Source: PALSA-911 sp963743035 (GTDB taxonomy: Bacteria > Pseudomonadota > Alphaproteobacteria > Acetobacterales > Acetobacteraceae). Taken from it: 64,000 nucleotides of DNA. The DNA lies in assembly GCA_963743035.1 (NCBI GenBank), contig CAVUOB010000005.1:310001-374000 (forward strand), read 5' to 3'. Of the stretch, positions 46,419-55,165 are shown piece by piece. Positions within the stretch are counted from its first letter, which is position 1; each line of letters opens with the position of its first letter. Under the pieces are notes generated by a model, which worked only from the letters and a program-made list of their open reading frames with translations, did not search any database and was not told the origin of the DNA. Made by a program: the position numbers and the translations under genes.

Positions 46419-47335
46419 GGATCCTGCTGACCGGGGCGTCTTCCTTCACCGGGCTGTGGATCGCCCGCGCCCTGGCGGAAGCGGGACATGACGTGGTGGC
46501 GCCGTTGCGGGGGCCGGCGGCGGATGCCTACCAGGGCGTTCGCGCGGCGCGGGTGGCGGAACTGGCCAAATATGCCGACCGGCGCTGGGGCATCGCCTTC
46601 GGGGATGACGCTTTCGTGACCCTGGCCGGTGACGGGAACTGGGACGTGCTGGCGCACCACGCCGCCCAGATCGGCGATTACCGCTCGCCGGATTACGACC
46701 TGCCCGGCGCGCTGGCGGCCAATACGCGAAATCTCCCGCACGTGCTGAATATCCTCGCGCGCGGCGGGTTGCGGGGCGTGGTGATCACCGGGTCCGTGTT
46801 CGAGAATGACGAGGGCGTGGGCAACACCCCGCTGGCCGCCTTTTCGCCCTATGGCCTGTCCAAGTCGTTCACCGCGCAGACCTTCCGCTACTGGGCCGGT
46901 CAGTTCGGCCTGCCGCTGGGGAAATTCGTCATCCCCAACCCGTTCGGCTTGTTCGAAGAGCCGCGATTTTGCGCCTATCTGTTCAAGACCTGGAAGGCGG
47001 GACAGACTGCGCAGGTGCGCACCCCGTCCTATGTGCGCGACAACATCCATGTCCCGCTGCTGGCCCGCGCCTATGCCGGTTTCGTGCCGGCTGTCGCCGG
47101 CGGAGCGGCCTTCTCGCGGCTTGGGCCGTCCGGCTATGTGGAGACCCAGGGGGCCTTCGCCGAGCGCGTGGCGCGCGAGACGCGGGCGCGTTCGGGGCTG
47201 GATTGCGGGTTGGAGCTGCCGGAACAGACCGATTTTTCCGAGCCGCTGGTGCGGGTGAACACCGATCCGGTGCTGCCGCCCGCAGCCGAGGAAACGGCGA
47301 TCTGGGATGCGTATATCGGCGGCGCACTGGCGTAA
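46415..47335 (+). CDS. NAD(P)-dependent SDR sugar-nucleotide oxidoreductase
   Basis: A 306-residue extended SDR: MRILLTGASSFTGLWIARAL for the cofactor, ITGSVFEND for the Ser region, and FSPYGLSKSFTAQ with Tyr-x3-Lys. It probably reduces the 4-keto group as the last step of the sugar pathway, in the place RmlD takes for rhamnose. Starts with GTG overlapping the previous stop. Confidence 0.85.
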   Translation: MRILLTGASSFTGLWIARALAEAGHDVVAPLRGPAADAYQGVRAARVAELAKYADRRWGIAFGDDAFVTLAGDGNWDVLAHHAAQIGDYRSPDYDLPGALAANTRNLPHVLNILARGGLRGVVITGSVFENDEGVGNTPLAAFSPYGLSKSFTAQTFRYWAGQFGLPLGKFVIPNPFGLFEEPRFCAYLFKTWKAGQTAQVRTPSYVRDNIHVPLLARAYAGFVPAVAGGAAFSRLGPSGYVETQGAFAERVARETRARSGLDCGLELPEQTDFSEPLVRVNTDPVLPPAAEETAIWDAYIGGALA

Positions 47336-47386
47336 ATCATTCGGTGTGGGCGGCGTCCGCCACACCGGCCACGGGGGGACAACAAA

Positions 47387-48274
47387 GTGAGTCTGGACAT
47401 CGTCGAGCAGATCATCGAGGAGGTCCCGCAGGATTTCCACAGCAGCGGTTCGTTGAGCCAGGTTGTGCTTCGGCGCATCGCCGAGTTGCACCGGCAGGTC
47501 GGGGCCAAGGTTTCGGCGGAGACCGGTTGCGGCCTCACCACGCTGATTCTTTCGCAGCTGAGCGAGCGGCATACGAGCTTCACGGCCGAATACGGCGACA
47601 GCCTGCCGAAGACGCGCGGGCATCACCGGTTCAATGCCGCCAGCACCAATTTCATTGTCAATCCGACGCAGTTGTCGCTGCCGGCCTACCGGTTTCCGGA
47701 ACCGCTCGACTTCGCGATCCTGGATGGCCCGCACGCCTATCCGTTCCCGGACCTGGAATACTTCTTTTTCTATCCGCACGTACGTTCCGGCGGGATCCTT
47801 GTCATTGATGACATCCACATCCCGACCATCGGTCGTATGCATGCCTTCCTGAGCGACGACGAGATGTGGGAGCATCTGGGCGACACCGAAACCACGGCCT
47901 TCTTTCGCCGGACGACGGCGCCGCTGCTCGACCCGTACGGCGACGGCTGGCCCAGCCAACGCTACAACCGCCGGCATTTCCCTTATCCCGAAGCGCTGGA
48001 CATGCTGTACGGCAAAGGTTGGCATCAGGCCGCCTTCGGTGACAAGAAGCCGTCCGCGACATCGAGATCTGGATCGACGCCGGCCCCGGATGCAGGCGCC
48101 GAGGAAGAGCGGAACCGGCTGCAGCAGAGCCTCGCCGCCGCACAGGCGGAGCTGGCGGCCACGAAAGAGCAGCTTCGACGCGCCGGCAGCCACATCGAGG
48201 CATTGCAAGGTTCCACGAGCTGGCGGGTTACCGCGCCGCTGCGGTTCCTGAAGACGACTCTGGGGGGTAGCTGA
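47387..48274 (+). CDS. Class I SAM methyltransferase-like protein with C-terminal coiled coil
   Basis: A 295-residue protein. The N-terminal 200 residues have a methyltransferase_24-type layout (KVSAETGCGLTTLILSQLS for SAM binding; LDFAILDGPHAYPFPDLEYF; GGILVIDDIHIPTIGRMH). A linker and a coiled coil (EEERNRLQQSLAAAQAELAA) follow, ending in LQGSTSWRVTAPLRFLKT, nearly the same ending as the glycosyltransferase at 41521. It may modify a sugar in the nascent glycan. The start is GTG; an imperfect hairpin (GTGTGGGCGG/CCGCCACAC) lies in the 51-bp gap before it. Confidence 0.78.
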   Translation: MSLDIVEQIIEEVPQDFHSSGSLSQVVLRRIAELHRQVGAKVSAETGCGLTTLILSQLSERHTSFTAEYGDSLPKTRGHHRFNAASTNFIVNPTQLSLPAYRFPEPLDFAILDGPHAYPFPDLEYFFFYPHVRSGGILVIDDIHIPTIGRMHAFLSDDEMWEHLGDTETTAFFRRTTAPLLDPYGDGWPSQRYNRRHFPYPEALDMLYGKGWHQAAFGDKKPSATSRSGSTPAPDAGAEEERNRLQQSLAAAQAELAATKEQLRRAGSHIEALQGSTSWRVTAPLRFLKTTLGGS

Positions 48275-48296
48275 TCCGGTTTTCCGAAACATTGTC

Positions 48297-48443
48297 CCGA
48301 TTATGGGCGTCGCGCATTTGTACAATCAGCCTACCAACAGCTGCTTCGAGACAGAAGTGATGGGCGAGTTGCTTCTCAATCGGATCTCCCGCGTAGCGGC
48401 CGTAGCGTGCACGCTGTTCGTCGAACAGGATTCGGATCGGCAT
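48297..48443 (-). pseudogene. Tn3-family transposase N-terminal remnant (DUF4158)
   Basis: About 49 codons from an ATG at 48443 read MPIRILFDEQRARYGRYAGD and later LAHHFCLEAAVGRLIVQMRD with AHNR, the recognisable opening of Tn3-type TnpA (DUF4158), normally about 950-1000 residues long. Similarity stops near 48297 and the frame continues as unrelated sequence to 48228. It is therefore a broken 5' fragment lying between the methyltransferase and acyltransferase genes and marks a past transposition or rearrangement in the polysaccharide region. Confidence 0.65.
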
Positions 48444-48464
48444 GGCGGACGGAACGCCTAGGAG

Positions 48465-50537
48465 ATGACCGTCAGAACAAGCGACGCGGGATTTGCCAAG
48501 ATGGGCTATTCTCCCGCTGTTGATGGGCTGCGCGCGGTCGCGGTCACGTCAGTTATCGCGTATCATGCGTGCAGCGCGTTGCTGCCGTCCGGCCTGGTCG
48601 GCGTCGACATCTTCTTCGTCATCTCCGGGTTTGTGGTGTCTGCGTCCGTGCTCAGCCGGTCGTTCGATGGCGCGCGCGATCTGCTGACGTTCTTCTTCGC
48701 ACGCCGCCTCTTGCGGATCGCCCCGGCCCTGATCGTTTGCCTGTTGATCACGACCGCCGCCACGATCGCGTTCATTCCGCAAGCCTATCTCAGCGACACG
48801 AACCTGAGCACCGGGCTCGGCGCCTTCTTCGGCCTGAGCAATATCGTTCTGTATCGCGCATCCGACGGCTATTTCGCGCCGCGCGCCGAGCTCAATCCGT
48901 TCACGCACACATGGTCGCTCGCCGTGGAGGAGCAATTCTATCTGCTGTTTCCGGCGCTCGCGGCAGGGGTTCTTTTTCTGTGCGGCCGGCGATGGTCGCG
49001 GATGGCTTCCTGGCTCGTCTGGGCCGCCTTGACTGCGCTCTCCGTGGCGATGGCGAGCTATTATTCGAGCCACGACCCGGCCGCCGCCTTCTATCTGACG
49101 CCCGCGCGGTTCTGGGAGCTCGGGGCCGGCGTCCTCGCCTATGTGTCACTGGCGCGCATCTTGCCGCTCCTGTCCAGGCTCCCGGCGCGGGCCGTCGGCG
49201 TGATCGCGGCAGCGGGGCTGTGCGGCGTCGTCGCGTCCCTCGTGTTCGCCAAGACCTGGGCCGCGCTCTTTCCATTCCCCGGCGTCGTCCCCGCCGTGAT
49301 CAGCGTCGCGATCCTGCTCGTAGCCATCGTCGCGTATCCGCAGGGGCTCGTTGCGTCCGCGCTCGCGCAACGCCGGGTCGTTTATGTCGGCCGCATCTCC
49401 TATTCGCTCTATCTCTGGCACTGGCCGGTATTCGTGCTCATGCGCTGGACTGTCGGCTTTTCATCGATCCGCCAGATCGGCTTCGGGATCGCATTGAGCT
49501 GCGCCCTGGCGGCAGCCTCCTATCATTGGGTAGAGGTGCCGATCCGTTCCGGCCGATGGCTCAGGCCCCGCCGCATCGCCGTGATCTGCGGCGGGGTTGC
49601 CTGCCTCCTCCTTGCCGCCGGCAGTGTCAAATGGGCGACAAATCACCAGTCGGACCTGACCGCCAGCATAACGAGTGACCGCTATGTATGGTATCCTGAG
49701 GGACCGACGCGGGGTCTGAAGGCGGATTGCGGACTGGATGTCAAAGCCGACCAGCGCCATGGGGGCATCGAACTCGTTTTTCTCCCGGTAAACTGCTCCG
49801 GGACGAAGACGCGCCGCACGATCTTTGTGGCAGGCGATTCTCATGCAGGCGCCATGATGCGCATGTTCGCCAATGCCGCCGTTAACCAGGGCGCTACCAT
49901 ACGGCTCTACAGCCTCCCTGGATGTCCTGTCCTCCCATTGGGAAACAGTCAGGCGGCCGTAGGGACTGCCTGTGAAAAATATGTACGAGACACGCTCGAC
50001 GATATCGCGGCTATGGCGAAGCCGGGCGATGTTCTCTTCCTGCCGTCGCTACGCATGGACCGCCTGCAAGCCATGGATGGAGGAGAGCTCCGAGATAAGT
50101 GGGTGAATGCGCAAACCCTCTCGGCAGCTATGCCGGAAGCCGAAGCCCTGCTCAGAAAATTCGACGCGGCGGGCATCACTGTCGTGCTCTCCGCGCCGTT
50201 GCCGATCTTCCGCATAACGCCGTATCGCTGCTCGGACTGGTTCAATCAGCAGAACCCGATTTGTCGAAACGGATACGATATGTCACGCAGCGAGATCGAG
50301 GGCCTGCGGGCGGGTGTCATGGCCTCGATGAAACGTCTAAGCGAGGAATTCCCGTATGTGTCGGTATGGGATCCGGTTCCGGTTCTCTGTGACGCCAAGA
50401 CCTGTTCGGCGATGAAGGACGGCAAGCCGCTATTCTTCGACGGAGATCATCTAAGTGGCTGGGGAGACGACGTGCTTTATCCAAGTTTCATGGCGCACAT
50501 GGACGGATTACTCACGGCGAAACGGGCGATGGAATAG
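48465..50537 (+). CDS. Acyltransferase family 3 / SGNH-domain O-acyltransferase (OafA-like)
   Basis: A 690-residue protein. Ten or so helices form the acyltransferase 3 domain (YSPAVDGLRAVAVTSVIAYH; VDIFFVISGFVV; RLLRIAPAL; HTWSLAVEEQFYLLFP). The C-terminal periplasmic SGNH domain has the nucleophile block VAGDSHAGAMM and the Asp/His pair FFDGDHLSGWG. Such enzymes acetylate O-antigen or other surface sugars. ATG 48465 is immediately after AGGAG; the in-frame ATG at 48501 is a reasonable alternative with better spacing. Confidence 0.9.
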   Translation: MTVRTSDAGFAKMGYSPAVDGLRAVAVTSVIAYHACSALLPSGLVGVDIFFVISGFVVSASVLSRSFDGARDLLTFFFARRLLRIAPALIVCLLITTAATIAFIPQAYLSDTNLSTGLGAFFGLSNIVLYRASDGYFAPRAELNPFTHTWSLAVEEQFYLLFPALAAGVLFLCGRRWSRMASWLVWAALTALSVAMASYYSSHDPAAAFYLTPARFWELGAGVLAYVSLARILPLLSRLPARAVGVIAAAGLCGVVASLVFAKTWAALFPFPGVVPAVISVAILLVAIVAYPQGLVASALAQRRVVYVGRISYSLYLWHWPVFVLMRWTVGFSSIRQIGFGIALSCALAAASYHWVEVPIRSGRWLRPRRIAVICGGVACLLLAAGSVKWATNHQSDLTASITSDRYVWYPEGPTRGLKADCGLDVKADQRHGGIELVFLPVNCSGTKTRRTIFVAGDSHAGAMMRMFANAAVNQGATIRLYSLPGCPVLPLGNSQAAVGTACEKYVRDTLDDIAAMAKPGDVLFLPSLRMDRLQAMDGGELRDKWVNAQTLSAAMPEAEALLRKFDAAGITVVLSAPLPIFRITPYRCSDWFNQQNPICRNGYDMSRSEIEGLRAGVMASMKRLSEEFPYVSVWDPVPVLCDAKTCSAMKDGKPLFFDGDHLSGWGDDVLYPSFMAHMDGLLTAKRAME

Positions 50538-50648
50538 CCGAGGGCCTGAACCAGACCACCGGGGAAAGCCCAACATCGCAGGGCTCGCACTCGGGCCCAG
50601 TATCAGAGGGTCTATCTGTGTTCGACCAACCTTGCGACGGATGTCGCA
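50538..50648. other. Gap between convergent acyltransferase and methyltransferase genes
   Basis: About 110 bp with lower GC than most of the window. I see no terminator-type hairpin and no supported gene. Confidence 0.4.
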
Positions 50649-51971
50649 TCACGGTAAGCGGTGGTACGCACAGGGTGGATTCCGCGGAGTTCTGCTGTGG
50701 CTTGAGAACGCTGGCCAACCGGTGCCACCGTCAAAGCGCATCCACGACTTTAAGTAGCGTCGAATTCGAAACAACGGGACATCCGGAGTCTCGCCTCCAG
50801 AATGCGCCCGTATTGCCAAATAGAAACCGGCCGAAAGCCGGTGTTTTAGCGGCAGAAAAATAGTCGAGGATTGGCGGATGACCCGATCAGGATCCCTATT
50901 AGGCATAACCACGCTTAAATCTGATGTAAAGTCTTCCGGGGCGCATTCGTGACTGAAAATCGCACCGCGGGGATCGACCTTATGCGCGACGGTCATCACG
51001 TCGCGCGCGGACGTTTCCAAGTCCACGTCCATCCAAAGCGCCATGAGGGTGGGAACCTCTGTTCTGCGCAGAGAGTCCGAGAAATATCCACGATGATAGA
51101 CCACCGCCGATGACGACCCGAATAAATCCACATTTCGTGCGACTTCATCGAAACCACCAGCAAAATCGCCCTTCCGATAAAAGGTTGACGCAGATTCCGG
51201 GAGGCCCTCAAAAGAATCGAATATAAGCATTCGTATGCCGAGCAGAGAACACGCGTGACTTAACATTGCCGAGCTGTATCCCTTGAAACAACCAAACTCG
51301 GCGAAATCTCCAATAACCCCATAGCTCTTGAGTACGTAGAGTTGATTGGCGATTGACAACATTTCTTGCGGCGAGTTCGCTTTGCATTGAACGTCGATCG
51401 CCAAATCGCTATGTTCGGAGTTTACCGCTGGGAAGTATCGCTGCACGAACTGGAAGTGAGTGGAGACGGCGCGAAGAAAGCGCGCATATCGAATAATGGA
51501 CGGAATTTCCTGCACATTCGAGGTTGCGAGCGTGCAAATCTTGTCAGCAATGGCATCGTCCCCAGATGTTTCTGGCCATACGGTTAGAATGGTCGCGAGA
51601 ACATCCTGCGGGAAAGCACTCGGTTGGATTGGATGCAACGGCATTTCAGTTTTAAGCCGCAGGCGCGCTTCTATTGGGAGGATTTGTTGCGAACCTATCA
51701 CAGTTCGATTGTCGCCTTCCAGCGCGAGCACCTCCAGCGTGACCGTATTGATTTCTCGTACCCCACTGATTTTCACAGAAAATCCTGAGGTGCCACTGCT
51801 GGGGAATTGCGGATACGCTGCCCTCACGTCCGAACGGGGGAGGATTGCACGAGACCTGCCAACAACAACACCGTTACACCGCACTTCGATTTCGACAGGA
51901 CTTCCATCTTCGGAGAATGCCCAGCCCAACGCCAGATACTCGCTAACCGAATCTGTACAGAATCTGAGCAT
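50649..51971 (-). CDS. TylF/MycF-like methyltransferase with N-terminal beta domain
   Basis: A 440-residue protein. Residues 1-100 form a beta-rich domain (YLALGWAFSEDGSPVEIEVR), seen attached to polysaccharide enzymes. The C-terminal domain is TylF-like: GDFAEFGCFKGYSSAMLSHA (SAM motif), IFDSFEGLPESAST and ALWMDVDLETSARDV (metal-binding Asp residues). It may O-methylate a sugar. The gene is visibly AT-richer than its neighbours and uses codons rare elsewhere here, pointing to recent transfer. The last 30 residues are not part of the family and may be read-through from a lost end. Confidence 0.75.
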   Translation of the reverse strand: MLRFCTDSVSEYLALGWAFSEDGSPVEIEVRCNGVVVGRSRAILPRSDVRAAYPQFPSSGTSGFSVKISGVREINTVTLEVLALEGDNRTVIGSQQILPIEARLRLKTEMPLHPIQPSAFPQDVLATILTVWPETSGDDAIADKICTLATSNVQEIPSIIRYARFLRAVSTHFQFVQRYFPAVNSEHSDLAIDVQCKANSPQEMLSIANQLYVLKSYGVIGDFAEFGCFKGYSSAMLSHACSLLGIRMLIFDSFEGLPESASTFYRKGDFAGGFDEVARNVDLFGSSSAVVYHRGYFSDSLRRTEVPTLMALWMDVDLETSARDVMTVAHKVDPRGAIFSHECAPEDFTSDLSVVMPNRDPDRVIRQSSTIFLPLKHRLSAGFYLAIRAHSGGETPDVPLFRIRRYLKSWMRFDGGTGWPAFSSHSRTPRNPPCAYHRLP

Positions 51972-52324
51972 TTGAAGTTTCCCAGCGAAATCGGGATTAT
52001 CGCGGCAGAGACCTATCGGCGGGCCATGTTATCTGCGTTATTCCCGCTGTCCAACCGGTAGCACGATAGGGGAAGCGGAGCAATTTATACACCATCACAA
52101 AGGGACCGAGGCGATCCGCGATTTCGCCCACGCCATTCGAGACACGACCGGCAACGTCAACCGCGGCTGCGATGCTTGAGGAGTTTAAACTTGACGGCAT
52201 GGCAGGATCATCTAAGCCATGCCGCATACCCCGAAATCAGCCGGCTGAGCCCCGGGCGCATCGGATCGGTTTGGAACATGCCTAAAATCAAAATCGGTAT
52301 TATATCGATACCAGGACAAGCCAG
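51972..52324. other. 353-bp non-coding gap
   Basis: The gap lies between the divergent TylF-like gene and the large glycosyltransferase gene, so it should hold both promoters. A 76-codon minus-strand reading frame (51997-52227) resembles nothing I recognise and is not annotated. Composition shifts from AT-rich on the left to GC-rich on the right. Confidence 0.5.
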
Positions 52325-55165
52325 ATGAACCAACTTGGTGCAGTGCCGGCCGAGAACGCTCTTCACCCGCTGCTGGCGCGCGAACTGGAACCCTGCCTGT
52401 GGTACCCGGAGCGCCTGGTCTGGCCGAATTCCTGGGCCGGCCATATTCCATTCGCATTCTGGCTGACCCGTGCGCTGCGCCCACGGGTTCTGGTCGAACT
52501 GGGCGTGCATACCGGCAATTCCTATGCCGCCTTCTGCCAGGCGGTGAAGCTCACCGGCATTCCTACCGCCTGTTTCGGGGTCGATACCTGGCAGGGCGAT
52601 GAGCACGCCGGCCTGTACGACGACAGCGTCTACAACGAGCTGTCGGGCTGGCATGATGCGCGCTACGGGAATTTTTCCCGGCTGATCCGTTCCACCTTCG
52701 ACGAGGCGGTGGAATATCTCTCGCCGGGCTCCATTGATCTTCTGCATATAGACGGGCTGCACACCTATGAGGCGGTTCGGCACGATTTCGAAACCTGGCT
52801 CCCGCGCCTGTCGAACCGCGCGGTGGTGCTGTTCCACGACACCAATGTGCGCGATCGTCATTTCGGCGTGTGGCGTTTCTGGCAAGAGCTGGCGGCGCAA
52901 TATCCCGCGTTCGAATTCCTGCATGGCCACGGCCTGGGCGTTCTTGGCGTCGGCGCCGATCTGCCGCGTGGCGTGACCGCGTTGTTCGACGCGACCCGGG
53001 TACCGGAAGAACTCCGCCGGGTGCGGGATTTCTTTACCCGCCTCGGCACCCCGCTGATGCGCGACATCGAGCTCGGCGCAGCCGAAGCGAATATCGCGCG
53101 TGCCGCCGAGGCGGAACGCGCCGCTGGCGCCGCGCGGCAGGCAGCCGAGCATGACCTGGCCGCCGCGCGGGAAGCAACCGAGCGGGAAGCAGCCGCCGCA
53201 CGGGATGCCGCCGGACGCGAGGCGGCCGCCGCGCGGGAAGCGGCCGAACGCGATATAGCCGCCGCACGGGAAGCGGCCGAGCGGGATATAGCCGCCGCGC
53301 GGGAAGCGGCCGAACGTGATATCGCCGGCGCACGGGAAGCGGCCGAGCGCGAAGTTGCCGCCGCGCAGGACCAGGCGCAGCGGGAAGCGGCCGAGGCACG
53401 GGCGGAAGCGGAACGCGCCGTGGCGACAGCGGCGGCGAAGGCCGCGCGCACCACCGCCCATGCGCGGCTGGCGGCGGAACGCGAGAGCCGCCGCGCGCTG
53501 GCCGAAACCCGCCGGGTGGCGGAGGCCGCGGCGCAGGAGGCCGCGAGTGCGCGCGCGGCGCAGGCCGAGGCCGAAACGCGCCTTGCCGCAATCCTCGGTT
53601 CCACCACCTGGAGGGGCGCCTCCCGCCTGCAGACCATGGTGACGAACCGGCCGCGGCTGCGACGCTACGGCCGGCGCACCGTCAAGCTGGTGTGGTGGAC
53701 GGTCAGCCTGCAGTTGTTCGCACGCCTGGCCGAGCGCAAATCGATCGCCCGCGCGGCGTCGGCTCCCTCCCCTGCCCCCTCCCCTGGGCCCGGCCCTGCA
53801 TCCGCGTCCTCGGTCGGTGAGCCGCTTCCCCCGGCACAGCTTCACCCACCGGCGCAGGATCCGGTCACGCTGCACACCCACCGGATCGGGCCCGCCTCGG
53901 CGCGCGGGAACGCCCCGACGGATCGCCCTCTTGTGGTGTGCCTCAGCCATGTCCCGCCCTATCCGCCGCGGGCCGGCAACGAATACCGTATCCAGAGAGT
54001 GCTGGCCTGGTTCGATTCGAAGGGGTGGGACGTCGTGTTTCTCTACTGCCCGCTGGGTGGCGAGGAACCGGACGAGGCACAGCTTGCGATGCTCCGGGCG
54101 GGTTGCGACAATCTGGTATACGTCCATCGCAACGGTCAGGTGCGATATTCCCTGGCGCGGCCGGATCTGGAGGCGGTGATCGCGGCGCTTGACGGGCGCC
54201 GGACCCGCGACGTCGCCGCGCTGGTCGGCGAGGCATCGCAGCCAGCGGCCAGGCTGCTCGGTGTGATGCGCACCTTCTCCGCCGACGCGCTGATCGAGGT
54301 GATGTGCACGATCGACGAGGCGCTGGCCCCGAAGATCCTGCTCGCCAACTATGTGTTCATGACCCGTGGCCTGCCGTTGCTGCGTAGCGGGGCGGTGCGG
54401 ATCGTCGACACGATCGACCTGTTCTCGACCAAATCCGCCAAGGTCACACAGTTCGGAATCGAGGACGGCCTCGCCATGTCGGAAGCGGAGGAGGCGCATC
54501 TGCTGTCCCACGCCGATCTGGTACTGGCGATCCAGCCGGACGAGGCCGCGGAACTGCGGCGCATCGCGCCGGGAGCGCGCGTGCTGACGGTCGGGGTCGA
54601 CATGAAGGTGGACATGTCCTGCTCGAGCCTGGCCGAGGCTCCCATCGTGCTGATGGTGGCCTCGGGCAATCCGATGAACGCCAAGGGGCTGCGGGACTTC
54701 CTGCGCTTTGCCTGGCCGCGCGTGTTGAAAGCCGTACCGGGCGCCGAGCTGCATGTCGTCGGCTCGGTCGGCAAGGCGGTGCCGGGCGACGAACCTGGGG
54801 TGCTCCGGCTGGGCCCGGTGGATGACCTCGGGCAGGCCTATGGCGCGGCGCGGACCGTCATCAATCCGGCCGTGGCCGGCACCGGGATCAAGATCAAGAC
54901 CCTGGAAGCGCTTGCCCATCTGCGCCCGCTGGTGACCTGGCCGTCCGGGGTGGACGGCGTGTCGCCGGAACTGCGGGAACTTTGCGAGTGCGTGACGGAT
55001 TGGTACGCTTTCTCCGAGGCGGTGATCCGCATGCTGACCGACGATGACGCCGCGCGAAGGGTGAGCGCCAATCGCGAGCGGATTGCCGAACTGCTTTCCC
55101 CCGATGCCGTGTTCGCGGAGCTCGACGAGGATCTGGCAAGCCTGCATGCGGGCGCCGCCGAATGA
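52325..55165 (+). CDS. Trimodular methyltransferase / coiled-coil / glycosyltransferase
   Basis: A 946-residue protein. Residues 1-210 are a methyltransferase_24-type domain (RVLVELGVHTGNSYAAFCQA; IDLLHIDGLHTYEAVRHDFE; VVLFHDTNVRDRHFGVW). Residues about 250-425 are an Ala/Glu/Arg coiled coil with repeated AAREAAERDI units and a closing ILGSTTWRGASRLQ. After a Pro/Ser/Ala linker, residues 530-940 are a GT-B glycosyltransferase (CLSHVPPYPPRAGNEYRIQR; NPAVAGTGIKIKTLEALAHL). It could couple glycan extension and capping. The gene overlaps the next (ATGA). Confidence 0.88.
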   Translation: MNQLGAVPAENALHPLLARELEPCLWYPERLVWPNSWAGHIPFAFWLTRALRPRVLVELGVHTGNSYAAFCQAVKLTGIPTACFGVDTWQGDEHAGLYDDSVYNELSGWHDARYGNFSRLIRSTFDEAVEYLSPGSIDLLHIDGLHTYEAVRHDFETWLPRLSNRAVVLFHDTNVRDRHFGVWRFWQELAAQYPAFEFLHGHGLGVLGVGADLPRGVTALFDATRVPEELRRVRDFFTRLGTPLMRDIELGAAEANIARAAEAERAAGAARQAAEHDLAAAREATEREAAAARDAAGREAAAAREAAERDIAAAREAAERDIAAAREAAERDIAGAREAAEREVAAAQDQAQREAAEARAEAERAVATAAAKAARTTAHARLAAERESRRALAETRRVAEAAAQEAASARAAQAEAETRLAAILGSTTWRGASRLQTMVTNRPRLRRYGRRTVKLVWWTVSLQLFARLAERKSIARAASAPSPAPSPGPGPASASSVGEPLPPAQLHPPAQDPVTLHTHRIGPASARGNAPTDRPLVVCLSHVPPYPPRAGNEYRIQRVLAWFDSKGWDVVFLYCPLGGEEPDEAQLAMLRAGCDNLVYVHRNGQVRYSLARPDLEAVIAALDGRRTRDVAALVGEASQPAARLLGVMRTFSADALIEVMCTIDEALAPKILLANYVFMTRGLPLLRSGAVRIVDTIDLFSTKSAKVTQFGIEDGLAMSEAEEAHLLSHADLVLAIQPDEAAELRRIAPGARVLTVGVDMKVDMSCSSLAEAPIVLMVASGNPMNAKGLRDFLRFAWPRVLKAVPGAELHVVGSVGKAVPGDEPGVLRLGPVDDLGQAYGAARTVINPAVAGTGIKIKTLEALAHLRPLVTWPSGVDGVSPELRELCECVTDWYAFSEAVIRMLTDDDAARRVSANRERIAELLSPDAVFAELDEDLASLHAGAAE
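53130..53440 (+). repeat. In-gene 30-bp tandem repeats coding a coiled coil
   Basis: The unit GCCGCGCGGGAAGCGGCCGA and its next ten bases recur about eight to ten times, coding ten-residue blocks such as AAREAAERDI. Blocks near 53225-53345 are almost identical, indicating recent expansion; outer blocks have diverged. Copy number is likely to vary between strains. Confidence 0.85.

Noticed and set aside
50649..50760. MRFDGGTGWPAF in the TylF-like protein tail, resembling the methionine sulfoxide reductase B motif
   Set aside because: No zinc Cys pairs or catalytic Cys motif of MsrB follows; the match is about ten residues and probably chance.
51997..52227. 76-codon minus-strand gene in the gap before the trimodular protein
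   Set aside because: No recognisable domain, no ribosome-binding site and composition that changes midway.
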